Source: an uncultured Ureaplasma sp. (GTDB taxonomy: Bacteria > Bacillota_I > Bacilli_A > Mycoplasmatales > Mycoplasmoidaceae). Taken from it: a stretch of DNA of 64,000 bases. The stretch covers positions 1-64,000 of the forward strand of contig CADAPK010000003.1 in NCBI GenBank assembly GCA_902789825.1. The letters run 5' to 3'. Below the pieces are notes generated by a model. It saw nothing but the letters and a program-made list of their open reading frames with translations. It ran no database searches and was not told the origin of the DNA. Positions 11,466 through 22,413 of this stretch are shown here, piece after piece. The position numbers and the translations under genes were made by a program. Each line of letters starts with the position of its first letter. The first letter of the stretch is position 1.

Positions 11466-12582
11466 AAACTTTTTCTATTACTCCACCACCAATACAAATA
11501 TTTCGGTCGTAAATAACTGCATATTGTCCTGGTGTTACGGACAATGTATTAGTGTATTCCAATTTTCAAAAATTACTTTTTTTTACTTTAATAAATGATA
11601 ATACTTTATTTAATTTTTGCAAATGACGAAACCTTACTTTCAAAAATCTACTTTTATTTTTAATTGAATAATCATTAACAAAATTAAAATCTTTAAGTAA
11701 GCACTTATTTGACAATAAATATTTGTTTTTTTCTTTTTTTTGACAAACATAAAGATAATTTTTATTGACATCCTTCTTACAAACATAATACTTGTAGTTT
11801 TGCCCCGCAAGATGCAAATTTTTATTTTGTCCAATTGTATAGTACATTGTGCCGATGTGATCACCCAAGATTTTTTTTGAAGTGATATCAATTATCTTGC
11901 CCGGTTTACTTGGAAGATAATTTTGTAAAAAATCGAAAAAATTCCTTTCCCCAATAAAACAAATTCCTGTAGAATCTTTACGATTTCAAACTGGTAACTT
12001 AATTTTTTTTGCTAATTTCCTTACATCTTTTTTATACATTTTACCAACTGGAAAAATAACATTTTTAATTTGTTTTTGGTTTAAATTACATAAAAAATAT
12101 GTCTGATCCTTTGTTTTATCTTTTGCCACCACTAAGAAATAACCATTTTTAGTTTTTTTAATTTGGGCATAATGACCAGTTGCAATGTATGAAGCATTAA
12201 AATTTTTTAAGGCATATTCCTTAAAAAAACCAAATTTTATGTATTTATTACACAAAATATCAGGGTTGGGAGCATAGGAATGCTGGTATTGGAACAAAAA
12301 ATTTTTAAAAACATATTTTCAATACTCCTTAACAAAATTAACTTTTATCAATTTTGTATGAAAAAAATTTGCAATTTTTTTAGCTGATAAATAATCCAAA
12401 TTACTCTCACAACCATCAGGAATTTTCTTACTGTGTCCCTTGACATCATTATTAGCAACCGTATCCCAATTTTGCATAAAAATTGGGATTACTTTGTAAT
12501 TCATTTTTTTCAATAAATAAAAACTTATTGCCGAATCAACACCACCAGATAAACCTAAAACAACAACTTTATTTTTTAACAT
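11455..12582 (-). CDS. mnmA: tRNA 2-thiouridine synthase MnmA (TrmU)
   Basis: 375 residues. The N-terminal PP-loop [10 protein letters not shown] binds ATP. The two catalytic cysteines are in [12 protein letters not shown] and [11 protein letters not shown], and [14 protein letters not shown] and [10 protein letters not shown] mark the C-terminal domains. It adds sulfur to U34 of tRNA-Lys, -Glu and -Gln. The start ATG 12580-12582 precedes the PP-loop by a few residues. It leads the operon mnmA-alaS; its stop TAA 11455-11457 lies within the alaS start region. Confidence 0.95.
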
Positions 12583-12855
12583 AAAATTATTTTAACAAAA
12601 TATAAATTATTAATGTAATAGTAATAGGTTTACGCTCAAACCACTATAAAGTCTAACTAAATTATCTATTTGCAATCTTTTACTAGGGATGCAGTAGTTG
12701 TCAAATAAATGATTGGTGAAATAAATAATATCGAAATTTTATTAAATTAAAATAAAAAAACAAGATAAATTTTCAACTATAAACATTTTGTATTTCTTGT
12801 GATGATTAGATATAACTCTTTAACACAATGTAATGTTTTTATTAAAGGAATAAAT
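12583..12855. other. Intergenic stretch without a recognisable gene
   Basis: 273 bp between mnmA and the decayed gene at 12856. Stops occur in all frames. AAAGGA shortly before 12856 could be a remnant ribosome binding site for that gene. No hairpin or repeat stands out. Confidence 0.4.
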
Positions 12856-13336
12856 ATGAATAGAAAGTTAAAAAAAAGTCATTTAATAGGTTTGGATTTA
12901 AATTATTGTTAGCATCAAATATGGTACCAATGACGGTGTTTGGTGTATATAATTTACCCTCATCAAAATTAACAAATTTTGTGGAATCAAATGAATTCAA
13001 TGATGAAAAACGGAACTAATCGTGTTGGAAAAAAAGAAAAAGATTGTAAACTTTTCAAGAATAGGATTAGTGAAATGTCACTTGGAGATATAGCAAACTC
13101 TTACATATTGATTTGCATAAATAAATATAGATCTTATACTTCTATCTTCAATAAGAAACATTGATGATCATTTTGATGATATCCACTATATGATTAAAAA
13201 TATTGATAGTATGAAAAAAGATGAAATAATAAAATTTTTAGCAAAAGTAAAGAATTTACCATCGATTGTTAATGATATCGTTATTAATTTTGATACAAAA
13301 GAAATTAAAATTATCAATGTTAGATTAGTTCGATAG
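12856..13336 (+). pseudogene. Decayed gene for a small exported protein
   Basis: ATG 12856 begins a charged, signal-peptide-like start (MNRKLKKSHLIGLD) that stops at a TAG after 18 codons. Another frame then continues as GFKLLLASNMVPMTVFGVYNL, which would complete the hydrophobic signal. A third section, IDDHFDDIHYMIKNID then INVRLVR, is open in yet another frame and ends at TAG 13334-13336. The pieces look like one gene broken by at least two frameshifts. Family unknown. It lies just upstream of the tRNA. Confidence 0.5.
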
Positions 13337-13404
13337 TGCACTTCTGACTAAATAATAAAATATAAAATATTGATAAAATTATTATTGATAAGTAAAAAAG
13401 ATTT

Positions 13405-13481
13405 GCGCCAATAGCTCATCTGGATAGAGCACATACCTTCTAAGTATGCGGTAAGGGGTTCGAATCCCTTTTGGCGCGCCA
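13405..13481 (+). tRNA. tRNA-Arg (anticodon UCU)
   Basis: A 77-nt cloverleaf. The acceptor stem GCGCCAA pairs with TTGGCGC, followed by discriminator G and encoded CCA. The D-arm (AGCTCATCTGGATAGAGC), the anticodon arm CATAC-CTTCTAA-GTATG with anticodon TCT, and the T-arm AGGGGTTCGAATCCCTT are all intact. It reads AGA/AGG. A terminator-like hairpin follows directly. Confidence 0.96.
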
Positions 13482-13488
13482 AATAAAA

Positions 13489-13532
13489 GAGTTTAAATAG
13501 TTCCAAAATAGATTATTTAAACTCATTTTTTT
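13489..13532 (+). terminator. Rho-independent terminator after tRNA-Arg
   Basis: GAGTTTAAATA at 13489-13499 pairs over 11 bp with TATTTAAACTC at 13514-13524 and is followed by a run of seven T. Confidence 0.8.
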
Positions 13533-13552
13533 AAAGATACATTTAAACTTAA

Positions 13553-13558
13553 TATAAT
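13553..13558 (+). promoter_or_regulatory. -10 box of the rpsF-dnaB operon
   Basis: TATAAT about 77 nt before rpsF, just after the tRNA terminator. The -35 region is T-rich and not clear. Confidence 0.45.
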
Positions 13559-13569
13559 TCTTCAAGAAA

Positions 13570-13634
13570 CTAAATTCTTCAATTTAGACTCTATGTCAAA
13601 TAACAATTTTGACATTTAAACCGAGGAGCAGTAA
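13570..13634 (+). promoter_or_regulatory. rpsF leader with two hairpins, possible S6:S18 control site
   Basis: Hairpin CTAAATT-cttc-AATTTAG (13570-13587) is followed by ATGTCAAA-loop-TTTGACAT (13593-13615) and then CCGAGGAG (13621-13628), which includes the ribosome binding site. Many bacteria regulate rpsF by binding of the S6:S18 complex to a leader hairpin with a CCG element. The match here is suggestive only. Confidence 0.35.
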
Positions 13635-14072
13635 ATGAGTAAATATGAAATAATGCTTTTAATTAATGGTACTTTATCCGAAAAGGATGCCAATATTACT
13701 AATTTGGATTTACAAAAAAAATTAAAAACAACAAAAAATTTTAACGAAAAAAAAATGGGTTTACTTAAAACTGCTTATCCGATTAAAAAAATAAATACTG
13801 CTTATTATTATGTTTATAATTTTGAAACTGATGATTATAATCTTCTTCGCGAATTTTCTCATTCTATTTTGTTAAATAAAAATGTTTTACGTCATCTAAT
13901 CACTAACATAACAAAAAACTATGGTTATTTGGCAAGCATTAATCCGAAAAAAATTGAAAAAGCAAAAATTAAGCAAGCAAAATTTCTTGAAAAGCAAAAG
14001 AAACTTGAAATGATGATTGCAAATAAAAAAACGGAAAATCAGCAAAATAACGATATGGGAAGTGAAAAATAA
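13635..14072 (+). CDS. rpsF: 30S ribosomal protein S6
   Basis: 145 residues. MSKYEIMLLINGTL, LKTAYPIKKINTAYYYVYNF and LLNKNVLRHLIT follow the S6 fold (about 95 aa), with a lysine- and glutamine-rich tail of ~45 residues beyond the usual end. S6 binds S18 and 16S rRNA in the platform. A clear GAGGAG site sits 6 nt before the ATG. First gene of the operon rpsF-ssb-rpsR-rplI-dnaB. Confidence 0.95.
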   Translation: MSKYEIMLLINGTLSEKDANITNLDLQKKLKTTKNFNEKKMGLLKTAYPIKKINTAYYYVYNFETDDYNLLREFSHSILLNKNVLRHLITNITKNYGYLASINPKKIEKAKIKQAKFLEKQKKLEMMIANKKTENQQNNDMGSEK

Positions 14073-14074
14073 AA

Positions 14075-14572
14075 ATGAACAAAGTTTTTCTTGTTGGTAA
14101 TATTACAGCTGATCCCATCTTAAAACAAACTACTTATGGAAAGAGTATGGTGTCTTTTTCTCTTGCCATAAATGAGTACTACCAAGGAAAAGTAAAGAAA
14201 ACAATTTTTCTTAATTGTAAAGCATGGGATCAAAGGGCTGATTACATTGGTAAATTTTTAAAAAAGGGTGCGCCAGTTGTAATTGAAGGTAAAATCGATC
14301 GAAGAAATTTTATTAATAAAGATGGAAATAATGTTTATGTTACTGAAATTATTGTTGAAAATATTAAATCTTTTGGGTATAAGAAACCAGGAAATAATGG
14401 TGAAAAGTTAGTTTCTGTCGAAGAAAAATTTGACCACAATGCAATTGATCAACAAGTTGATTTTAATAAACCTAATGAACAAGAAAAAAATGATGCTGCT
14501 AGTAATACAACAAAATCAGATGGTTTAGAATGATTAGATAATAATATCAATAGTGGTGAGGAAAATAAATAA
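14075..14572 (+). CDS. ssb: Single-stranded DNA-binding protein
   Basis: 165 residues. The OB-fold runs from MNKVFLVGNITADPIL through FLNCKAWDQRADYIGKFLKKG to YVTEIIVENIKSFG. It coats ssDNA in replication and repair. A TGA (Trp) at 14531-14533 is read through to TAA 14570-14572. The C-terminus is acidic but ends WLDNNINSGEENK and lacks the DDDIPF-type tip that recruits partners in most bacteria. Its stop overlaps the rpsR ATG by one base. Confidence 0.94.
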
Positions 14573-14820
14573 TGAAAAAAACAAATTTCATAAAAAGGAA
14601 AAAAAATATTTTTAAAAAAAAGCACTGTTTACTTTGTGCTAAAGGTATATATTATGTTGATTATAAAAATATCGAATTGTTAAAGTCATATATTAACTTT
14701 AGTGGGAAAATTATTCCACGTCGTGTTACAGGACTGTGTCAAAAACATCAACGAATGATTACTAATTGCATAAAGAGGGCAAGAATTGTTGCATTATTGC
14801 CTTTTATTAAGAAGGATTAG
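14572..14820 (+). CDS. rpsR: 30S ribosomal protein S18
   Basis: 82 residues. KKHCLLCAKGIYYVDYKNIELLKSYI, then GKIIPRRVTGLCQKHQRMITNCIKRARIVALLPF is the S18 signature. Two cysteine pairs are kept, as in zinc-binding S18. The protein pairs with S6. Start and stop are shared with its neighbours (TAATG and TAGTG). Confidence 0.97.
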   Translation: MKKTNFIKRKKNIFKKKHCLLCAKGIYYVDYKNIELLKSYINFSGKIIPRRVTGLCQKHQRMITNCIKRARIVALLPFIKKD

Positions 14821-14822
14821 TG

Positions 14823-15266
14823 ATGAAAATTATTTTATTATCACCAGTAAAGAATTATGGTGAAAAAAATGAAATTGTTAATGTTAAAAACGGCTATGGT
14901 CGTTATTTAATCTTAACAAATAAGGCTGTTCCCGCTACAAAAACTTCTTTGGCCATTTTGGCAAAACAAAAACAAAAAGAAAATCGCGAAAATGAACAAC
15001 AACATCTAATAAATTTCGCTTTAATTGAAAAAATCAAAAATCTTACATTGAATTTTACTTTGAAAGCAAACGATGATAAAACTTTTGGAGCAATTACAAA
15101 TAAAAAAATTATTGATAAATTAAAACAAGAATACAATGTTACAATTGATAAAACAATGTTTGAACAAAAAAATAGTAATTATAAAATTGGTAAGCATGTT
15201 ATTAAACTAAATCTTGGACATAATGAATTTGTCAATTTAAATGTTTTAATTACTAAAGAACAATAA
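14823..15266 (+). CDS. rplI: 50S ribosomal protein L9
   Basis: 147 residues. The N-terminal domain MKIILLSPVKNYGEKNEIVNVKNGYGRYLI is typical, followed by the connecting helix and the C-terminal domain. GTG 14820 is a possible start overlapping the rpsR stop; ATG 14823 is preferred. The stop overlaps the dnaB ATG. Confidence 0.96.
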   Translation: MKIILLSPVKNYGEKNEIVNVKNGYGRYLILTNKAVPATKTSLAILAKQKQKENRENEQQHLINFALIEKIKNLTLNFTLKANDDKTFGAITNKKIIDKLKQEYNVTIDKTMFEQKNSNYKIGKHVIKLNLGHNEFVNLNVLITKEQ

Positions 15267-16675
15267 TGAATAATGAAAAAATTTTTCGTAATTATATTGA
15301 AAAAATCGAAGAAGATGTTATTACAACTATTTTAAATCTTCCCCAAAAAATGGCCGAAGCAATTTTAACACTTGATGCAAAAGATTTTTATAGTGATAAA
15401 TGTCGTGCAATTTATTCGGCATTGTGTGAATTTAATCAAAATAATTCAACACAAATTAATAAGAATATTTTGCTTGATTTTTTTGCGACAAACGAAAAAT
15501 ATCAATTTGAAAATTGACAAATATACATCGAGACTTTAATAACAAATTTTTATAATGAAGATGATTTTACAAGTAATATTGAAATTGTTTATAATGCATC
15601 AACGAAACGCCAATTAGACGAATTTGCTAATCAAATCATCGCAACAAAAATTGATTGAACAAAATCAACTGAACAAATTGCTGATTTACAACGGAATTTT
15701 CTCGATATTATTGAACGCAAAAAAAATTCCCAACTTGAAACGATTGATAAAGCTATTATAAAATGTTACAAAAATCTTGAAGCTAACTTCAAAGATAAAG
15801 GAAAAATTACAGGAACACCTATTGGATTTGAAGAAATTGACAATATAACCAATGGTTTTCAAAGGGGTGATTTAATCATTTTGGCAGCACGTCCGGGTAT
15901 GGGGAAAACCGCAATTGCCTTAAATTTTATTTACAATGCAGCAAAAAGTTTAGCTAAAAATAAACAAGGTAAGAAGAAAAAAATCGTTTTATTTTCACTA
16001 GAAATGGGAAAAGAACAAATTTGTCGTCGTTTGATTAGTTTATGTGCAAAAGCTGAAAGTATTGATAGTAATAAACTTAGAAATTGCAACTTTTCGGATA
16101 GCGAGTGAGATATGGTCACTGCTGCATGCGATGAAATTTCAACTTTGCCAATCTTGATTGATGATAGTGCCAATCTTTCGATTATCGATATTCAGTCAAA
16201 ATTAAAGCAATTAGCCAATGAGTATGAAATTAAACTTGTTGTTGTTGATTATTTACAACTTATTCGTGGACAAAAAATAAAAGGTAATGCTCAATATACT
16301 CGCCAACAAGAAGTCGCTTTCATTAGTAAAACATTAAAATCTATTGCTCGTTTGATTAATACACCAATTATTGCTCTTGCCCAAATGTCACGTGATATTG
16401 AAAAACGATCGACCGGTCCAGTTTTAGCCGATTTGCGAGAATCAGGAGCAATTGAGCAAGATGCCGATATTGTTTCTTTTCTCTACCATCCCGAACCGGA
16501 TAGTTTGAATAAAAATGATGAAATCAGTGGGCAGGAGGCAAAAAATTCATTAACTAATCAAAATGAAATCGATATTCAATTTATTATTGCAAAGCATCGC
16601 AATGGTGCAACAGCTAAAATTGATCTAACATTACTTAAAAAAATCGGTTTATTTGTCCCGCGAGAAAAACAATAA
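15266..16675 (+). CDS. dnaB: Replicative DNA helicase DnaB
   Basis: 469 residues with TGA as Trp. The N-terminal DnaG-binding domain is followed by the RecA-like ATPase: Walker A AARPGMGKTA (around residue 208), LFSLEMGKEQICRRL, Walker B VVVDYLQLI and the arginine-finger region SRDIEKRSTGPVLADLRESGAIEQDAD. It unwinds DNA at the replication fork as a hexamer. Placement after rplI is the standard Firmicutes/Mollicutes order. Its stop overlaps the ATG of the lipoprotein gene. Confidence 0.96.
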
Positions 16676-18186
16676 TGAATTTAAAAAAAAAATCTTTATT
16701 TTTATTGAGTTTAGTGTTACCGATAGTGCTAACTCCCAGTATTTTTGGTCTATCAAGTTGTACAAAAAATTGAGCAAATACCACTCCTTTACTTATTGGT
16801 AGTGCTTTTCTTGGGGATAAAACTGATCCTTACTATTATTTCCGTAAGAAAAAACTGTACACTAATGATGGTAAAGATATGATTCTAGAAAATTACCTAT
16901 CTAGTTTTTATATACATACCGAAAAAAAAATAAGTTCATACACTTTGCCAACTTCACAAAATGATGACAAACAAATTGCATGGAATACTTTTGACAAATC
17001 TTTACCTATTTTTAAGGAAATAAGCGAATTAGAAATTAAAGATAAAGAAACAACAATCCTTGTTAATACAAATATTGTTAGCGAAATTGCAAACCAAATA
17101 AAAATACTAATTGATAGTGGTTTTTCATATCAAAGTAGTATGATTAATGACTGAAAAAAAACAAATGATGCTTGGGGGAGCCAATTAGAATTTACAAATT
17201 CAAATAAGCAAAATGAGATTAATTTGGCAAAAAAAAACTATTACGAATTGGTTATGGCTAATTCTAATTGTCATTCCATTGGTAAAGCAAATGCTTTTTT
17301 TAAAACAACGCAAATGAATTTCAATTTTGCAAAAGATTTTTTCCCTTTCCCAACATATTATTTCATTGACAAAAAAAATAATGGGTTTTCTTCAATGTTT
17401 AAAAAGATATTAGAAGGAAAGGATATACAAAGCAAATTATTAGCAGATAAAGGTTATGACTGTCATTGAACCGAAAAGATAACCCCACAAATGGATAAAC
17501 AAGATAATAACGAGAAAAAAACAATTTTTATCTACAATTGTGTTCCAATTTTAATTGAACCACGATCATTAATTAAATCTTATATAAACCCAGCACAAGA
17601 TAGTGATGATTTTTCTTTTCCCTACTATCAAAATGATGTAGAAAAAATTAACGGTGCAATCGGTGATGCATGAAAAAAAATAATGCAAGAAAAGGTTAAT
17701 GAAAATGTTTATTCTAAAAACAAAAAATATTTACCAACATATAAAAGTTTTGAATTAAAAATAGATGAAAAAGAAAAACCCTTGAAAATTTGTCATAATT
17801 TCAAAGACACGCGTTTACCTAATGAAATTAATGGTAATACTTTTATTGGTTTATTCAAATACAAAATTGTTGAATATATTGACGAACCAAAAAAAAATGT
17901 TGTTTCCTTGTCTTTACAAACAATTTTTCCTTCCTATTTTTTAAAAATATGCAATGATGACGACTTGTTTATCAAAGCTTCCGAAAAACATAATGAATCC
18001 GGTTACATTATTAATCTTGATAAGATTTTGAAAATGAAAGAGAAATTGTTAAATATTTATAACAATAAAACACCAATTGATGATAAAAAATATTTACAAT
18101 TTTTAAATTATTTATTTAGTGATAATAATAAAATTTATTTCGATAAAATTATTATTGGTCATTTTAAAATTAATAATGAAAACTAA
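16675..18186 (+). CDS. Lipoprotein of unknown function
   Basis: 503 residues. A lipoprotein signal of 28 residues (KKK start, LLSLVLPIVL core) ends in the lipobox GLSSC, so the mature protein should be anchored by Cys29 on the outer face of the membrane. The rest is hydrophilic, with no motif or domain that I recognise. It starts within the dnaB stop and ends overlapping ung by 11 nt, so it is translated in the replication operon. Function unknown. Confidence 0.85.
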
Positions 18187-18814
18187 TTGAAAAGATTTTA
18201 TTTTGCAAGAAGCAAAGCAACCATATTTTCAAAAGATGTGATCGTTTTTAAAAAATGAGTATGTTAACAAAAATATTTTTCCTCAAAGAAATAAGATTTT
18301 TGCTTGTTTTCAATATTTTGATTTCGAAGCAACAAAAGTAGTAATTGTTGGACAAGATCCTTACTATACAAAAGGTTATGCCAATGGCTTAGCTTTTGCT
18401 GTTAATCATAATTGTGTCTTACCAAAAAGTTTAATTAATATTTTTAAAGAAATTAAAAATGAATATGGAAAAGTTAGTACCGATCAAACATTAATCAGTT
18501 GAGCAAAACAAGGAGTATTATTATTGAATCGCACATTAACCGTTGAAGAAAATAAACCAAATAGTCATAAAACTATTGGCTGAGATATTTTTACAAATAA
18601 TTTAATTAGATTTATTAATGAAAATACTAAAAATATTGTTTTTGTTCTATGAGGAAATAGTGCAAAACAATTAAAATCTTTAATTGACCCAAATAAACAT
18701 AAAATTATTACTTGTGCACATCCTTCGCCATTAAGTGCTAATTATGGTTTTTTTGGAAGTAATTGTTTTAAAATAGTAAATTTATTTTTGCAGGATAAAA
18801 AAATAATTTGATAA
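18176..18814 (+). CDS. ung: Uracil-DNA glycosylase
   Basis: 212 residues, decoded with TGA as Trp. Motif A VVIVGQDPYYTKGYANGLAF contains the catalytic Asp; motif B CAHPSPLSANYGFFG contains the catalytic His. It removes uracil from DNA in base excision repair. The ATG at 18176 lies inside the lipoprotein end. The usual QDPYH reads QDPYY here. Confidence 0.94.
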
Positions 18815-18844
18815 TATATAATTAATATTGTTTGCTTCTAACAA

Positions 18845-19981
18845 ATGATAAATAATGATCAAAAACCGAAAAAAATAAATCGATGAAAACGATTTTTTTG
18901 ATCGTGAGATAAATTAGTAAATTATTTTGAGGATTTTTATAAAATTAATGAATTTCAACGGCAAAAAATTGAAGAAGGTTTAGTGAGTGATCTTAAATTA
19001 AAACTTGTAGATCATTTTGAAAAGCAAATTAAAAAATTGCAAAAGACGGATAATGATTTTTTCGAATTAAAAAACAAGAACGACGAATTAAAATTAGAAA
19101 TTAAAGAATTAAAGAAAAAAGAAAATAATTTTATTATTGACGAACAACGTACTAATGAATTAAAAAAGCAAATTGAAAATCTGACAAAAACAAATAACGA
19201 ATATTACAGTTGAAAAGCACAAATAAACAAAAATATCATTTACAATACCGAAATTATGAATAAAATTGAAAATATATTTTTACGCTCGCCTAAACAAATT
19301 GGAAATTTTGGTGAAAAAGGAATCGAACAAATTTTTGAACAATGTGGCATTGAAAAAAAATTCTGAACAAAAAATTTAACTATCGATAATAATATCGTCG
19401 AGTTTGCTTTTCGCTTGAATGATAATGAAGAAAAATGAATTCCTATTGATGTAAAGACATTCCCTTCTTTTAAACCTAATGAAAATAATGAAATAAATTT
19501 TGATGATTTAATTGTAACTATTGAATTAGAAGCAAAAAAAATTAAAAAATATTTGAATTGTGAAAATACAGAGCGAATTGGAATAATGATAATTCCCGAT
19601 GATGGATTGTATTTGGAAATTAGTCGACGATATGTAAAAAAAATAAAAGAAATTTTTACAAATTATGGTGTAGTTGTTGCTTCGACAAGTATATTCTTAC
19701 AATGATGTTACATTTTATGATTTTCATTTGCACTTTCTAAAAAATTTCATAATGATCAAAAATTTCATGAAGATGTAAATAACTTAATGCTCTCGATCAA
19801 ATCATTTGTCAATGACATTATTGATATTCGAAAAATTTTTGACGATTTGCAAAGAAAATTTCATCTTGTTCATGATCGTCACTATACAAAAACAAAAAAA
19901 CAATATGAGGAATTGCTTAATAAATTACAACTAAAAGAGGATGAAAAATATGATCTTAAAAGTGATATTGTCAAAAAATAA
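18845..19981 (+). CDS. rmuC: RmuC-family DNA recombination protein
   Basis: 378 residues. The N-terminal 130 residues are a charged coiled coil. The RmuC domain follows: IGNFGEKGIEQIF, then WIPIDVKTFPSF with the PD-(D/E)XK-like acidic-lysine pattern, and a helical tail. RmuC is thought to limit DNA inversions at short repeats through a nuclease-like fold. The start ATG 18845 (MINNDQKPKKINRWK) requires TGA to be read as Trp. It lacks the usual N-terminal membrane helix. Confidence 0.75.
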
Positions 19982-20059
19982 AACATGTAAATGGATAATT
20001 TCCTTTATTGAAAAAAATAATAGCGTTTCTAAATCTAGCAAAACTTTTTTAAACAACTG

Positions 20060-21088
20060 ATGTTTAACTCATGTGATGAATTTTTACGAGAATTTTTACT
20101 TGATAATTGGAGCAAACTAGAAATACATTTTAAGCAATCTTTATCGGATAATGAGCTTAACAAGATGTATGATTATTTTTTCTTTCTGAGTGTGAAAGAA
20201 TGAAAATTTACATTCATGACATTAAAACAGGGGAAAATAGAAAAAAATTTGAAAATATTGTGCAAAACATTCAAAAATACTTAAAAAAATATAACATTCA
20301 TGAAATCAATGAATTTGCCCTAAATAATTTTGATTGTTGAAAAGAAGAGATGAAAAGCGATTGATTAAAAAAATGATTTTTTGGTCTTTCTGAGGCACAA
20401 AACAATTCGATACTTTCTTTGAAAAAATTAAAAATGATAATTATTATCAATGATTATAATTGATAATTTTTCACGAATCAAGAATGATTTTATAAACAAT
20501 TCGCACTGATGTGAGTATTTTTTTAATTTTGAGCGATTACAGAAATATTTAAATAATGGTATGATAATAAATGATTGATTTTTAAATTTTGTTGTCAACT
20601 TTAAAGATCATAATAAAATAATTATTAAAGAACAATATAAACATTTTGAAAATTTTTTGAGAGAAAAATTGGACTTTTATCACCCAAAAATTAAAAATAT
20701 CGACGATACTTCTTGATTGGAAAATAAAATAATATTAACCAATATACTTAATTATTTTAAAAAAACTAGAAAAGAATATAAACTATGTAAACAAATTGAA
20801 AATGATATAAACGAATATCAAGATAAATATCTTGAAAAATATAGAACAAATGTTTCTTTTAATTTAACACAACAAAATCAAAAAATGATATGTGATGCAT
20901 ATAGCAATATTGAGCAAAATTCATATGCCAAAATTCTTGGTTTAACCCATTGTAAAAAAAATAATAAAAAAGTTGTTTCATCTTTTGAGGATATCGGTGG
21001 TGATGAAAAAAAATATAGTAGACATGTTCTGTGACGATGAAGAATATTTTTTTTCTTCAAAAATGAGTCATCTAAATATTGATATTAA
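20060..21088 (+). pseudogene. Frameshifted gene, possible N-terminal part of a DUF4209-like protein
   Basis: Three overlapping open stretches lie in two frames: MFNSCDEFLREFLLDNW from ATG 20060 to about 20282, MKIYIHDIKTGENRKKF from ATG 20200 to about 20526, and a third from about 20515 to TAA 21086-21088. The second switch lies at a run of seven T near 20520. Downstream, 21152-21658 is in the same frame as the third piece and carries a DUF4209-like C-terminal motif. The simplest reading is one long gene broken by two compensating indels and a stop near 21137. The N-terminal part shows no motif I know. Confidence 0.5.
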
Positions 21089-21151
21089 AATTCGCATATG
21101 AATTTTAAAGAAATTTTATCTATCTATGGAAAAAAATAATATATTTTTGCA

Positions 21152-21658
21152 ATGTTAACGGATTTATTAAAAGAATGTGTTAAATTAATTAAAGATAATT
21201 TTAATCAATTTTCTTATAATGATGAACGCAAAATGTTGTTATTAAAAGATTGGGTTTCTGAAGATATATCAAAAATAATAAACAATAAACAATATAGTGT
21301 TCAAAAGCTAAACTTTTCTTCATCGATATCTATGATTTTATTGATAGAAAAATTTTTAGAAGTACTTTATCTTTATAAATATCCGAAGGATAAATCCTTT
21401 CCTAGATGGTATTTGACGTTGAGTCTTCTTCTAGCAAAAGAATCACCAATAGAAGAAATTTTTGGAAAAAATGCAATTAAAATAATTAAGTATATCTTAT
21501 CTAATAGTAAAGGTTTAAATATTAGAAATAAATTAATGCATTTTGACCTTAATTCCCAAATTCAAAAAACAATAAATTTTGATAACACAATGCTATTACT
21601 ATACGTATTATTAGTAATATTAAATTCATGAATACTTTTTAATGTGAAAACGAAATAA
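21152..21658 (+). CDS. HEPN-like C-terminal protein (DUF4209-like fragment)
   Basis: 168 residues, helical. NSKGLNIRNKLMHFDL resembles the DUF4209 motif (D-x-G-LNLRN-xx-HGL) and fits the R-x4-H pattern of HEPN domains, often RNases in toxin and defence systems. An in-frame TAA at 21137-21139 separates it from a short upstream ATG stretch in the same frame, so it may be the C-terminal half of a broken longer protein. A residual activity cannot be judged. Confidence 0.5.
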
Positions 21659-21829
21659 ACAATTGTGTAAAAATCTTGATTTTGCGAATTATCACTAAAT
21701 ACAAATAATAAAATTTTAAAATTTTATTAATGTTTTAATGATAATAAAATTAATACCATAATATCGATAAATGAATTATCTAATTATGTAGAAAATACCG
21801 TATTAATATCGATATAAATGAGTATTAAA

Positions 21830-22290
21830 TTTTATTTCTAATGTAATTTTCCATATAATTTCAATCAGGTTTTCCTTGCCCATTTACTAGTAATTTTATT
21901 ATTTCGTTTATGACATTGCTTTCTAAACTAGCATTTCAACCATCTTTTACCTCAATTATTTTATTTAATATTGTGCAAAGAAACAATTGATTTTATTTAT
22001 TTAAATGTGGGGAGGTGAACATGTGGACATGATCTATAGATGCTCAAGATTGAAATTGATAAAAAGATTTGCCACCTTTTGTTCCATAAATAATAACTTT
22101 ATTTATGATAAATAAAACAAATGCGTGATTTGTATTATTAATCGTACTAAAATAAACATATCATATATAAAATGTGATCGTCTTTATGAGATATAAAATG
22201 AATTGTTAAATTGCTGTTCTCAAATTTGCTGGCGAATTAAATGATATACACATAGGATAGACAAACTTTATTAACATCAAAACTTAATTG
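21830..22290 (-). pseudogene. Decayed minus-strand gene of unknown family
   Basis: On the minus strand the pieces STINNTNHAFVLFIINKV, IIYGTKGGKSFYQFQSW and IIEVKDGWNASLESNVINEI are joined in nearly one frame, broken by a TAA and by frameshifts upstream. Codon use looks like a former coding region. I do not recognise the family. The remainder of 21659-22413 is AT-rich with no gene visible. Confidence 0.4.
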
Positions 22291-22413
22291 ATGAATCGAT
22301 TCTTATATATATGGTCGTTAGTTGTTATAATGTATTCATACTATATAATGATATGTGCATATATTGAATATGCATCTTGTTTTTTTATTCTTTTATTAAT
22401 TTAATTATCATTC

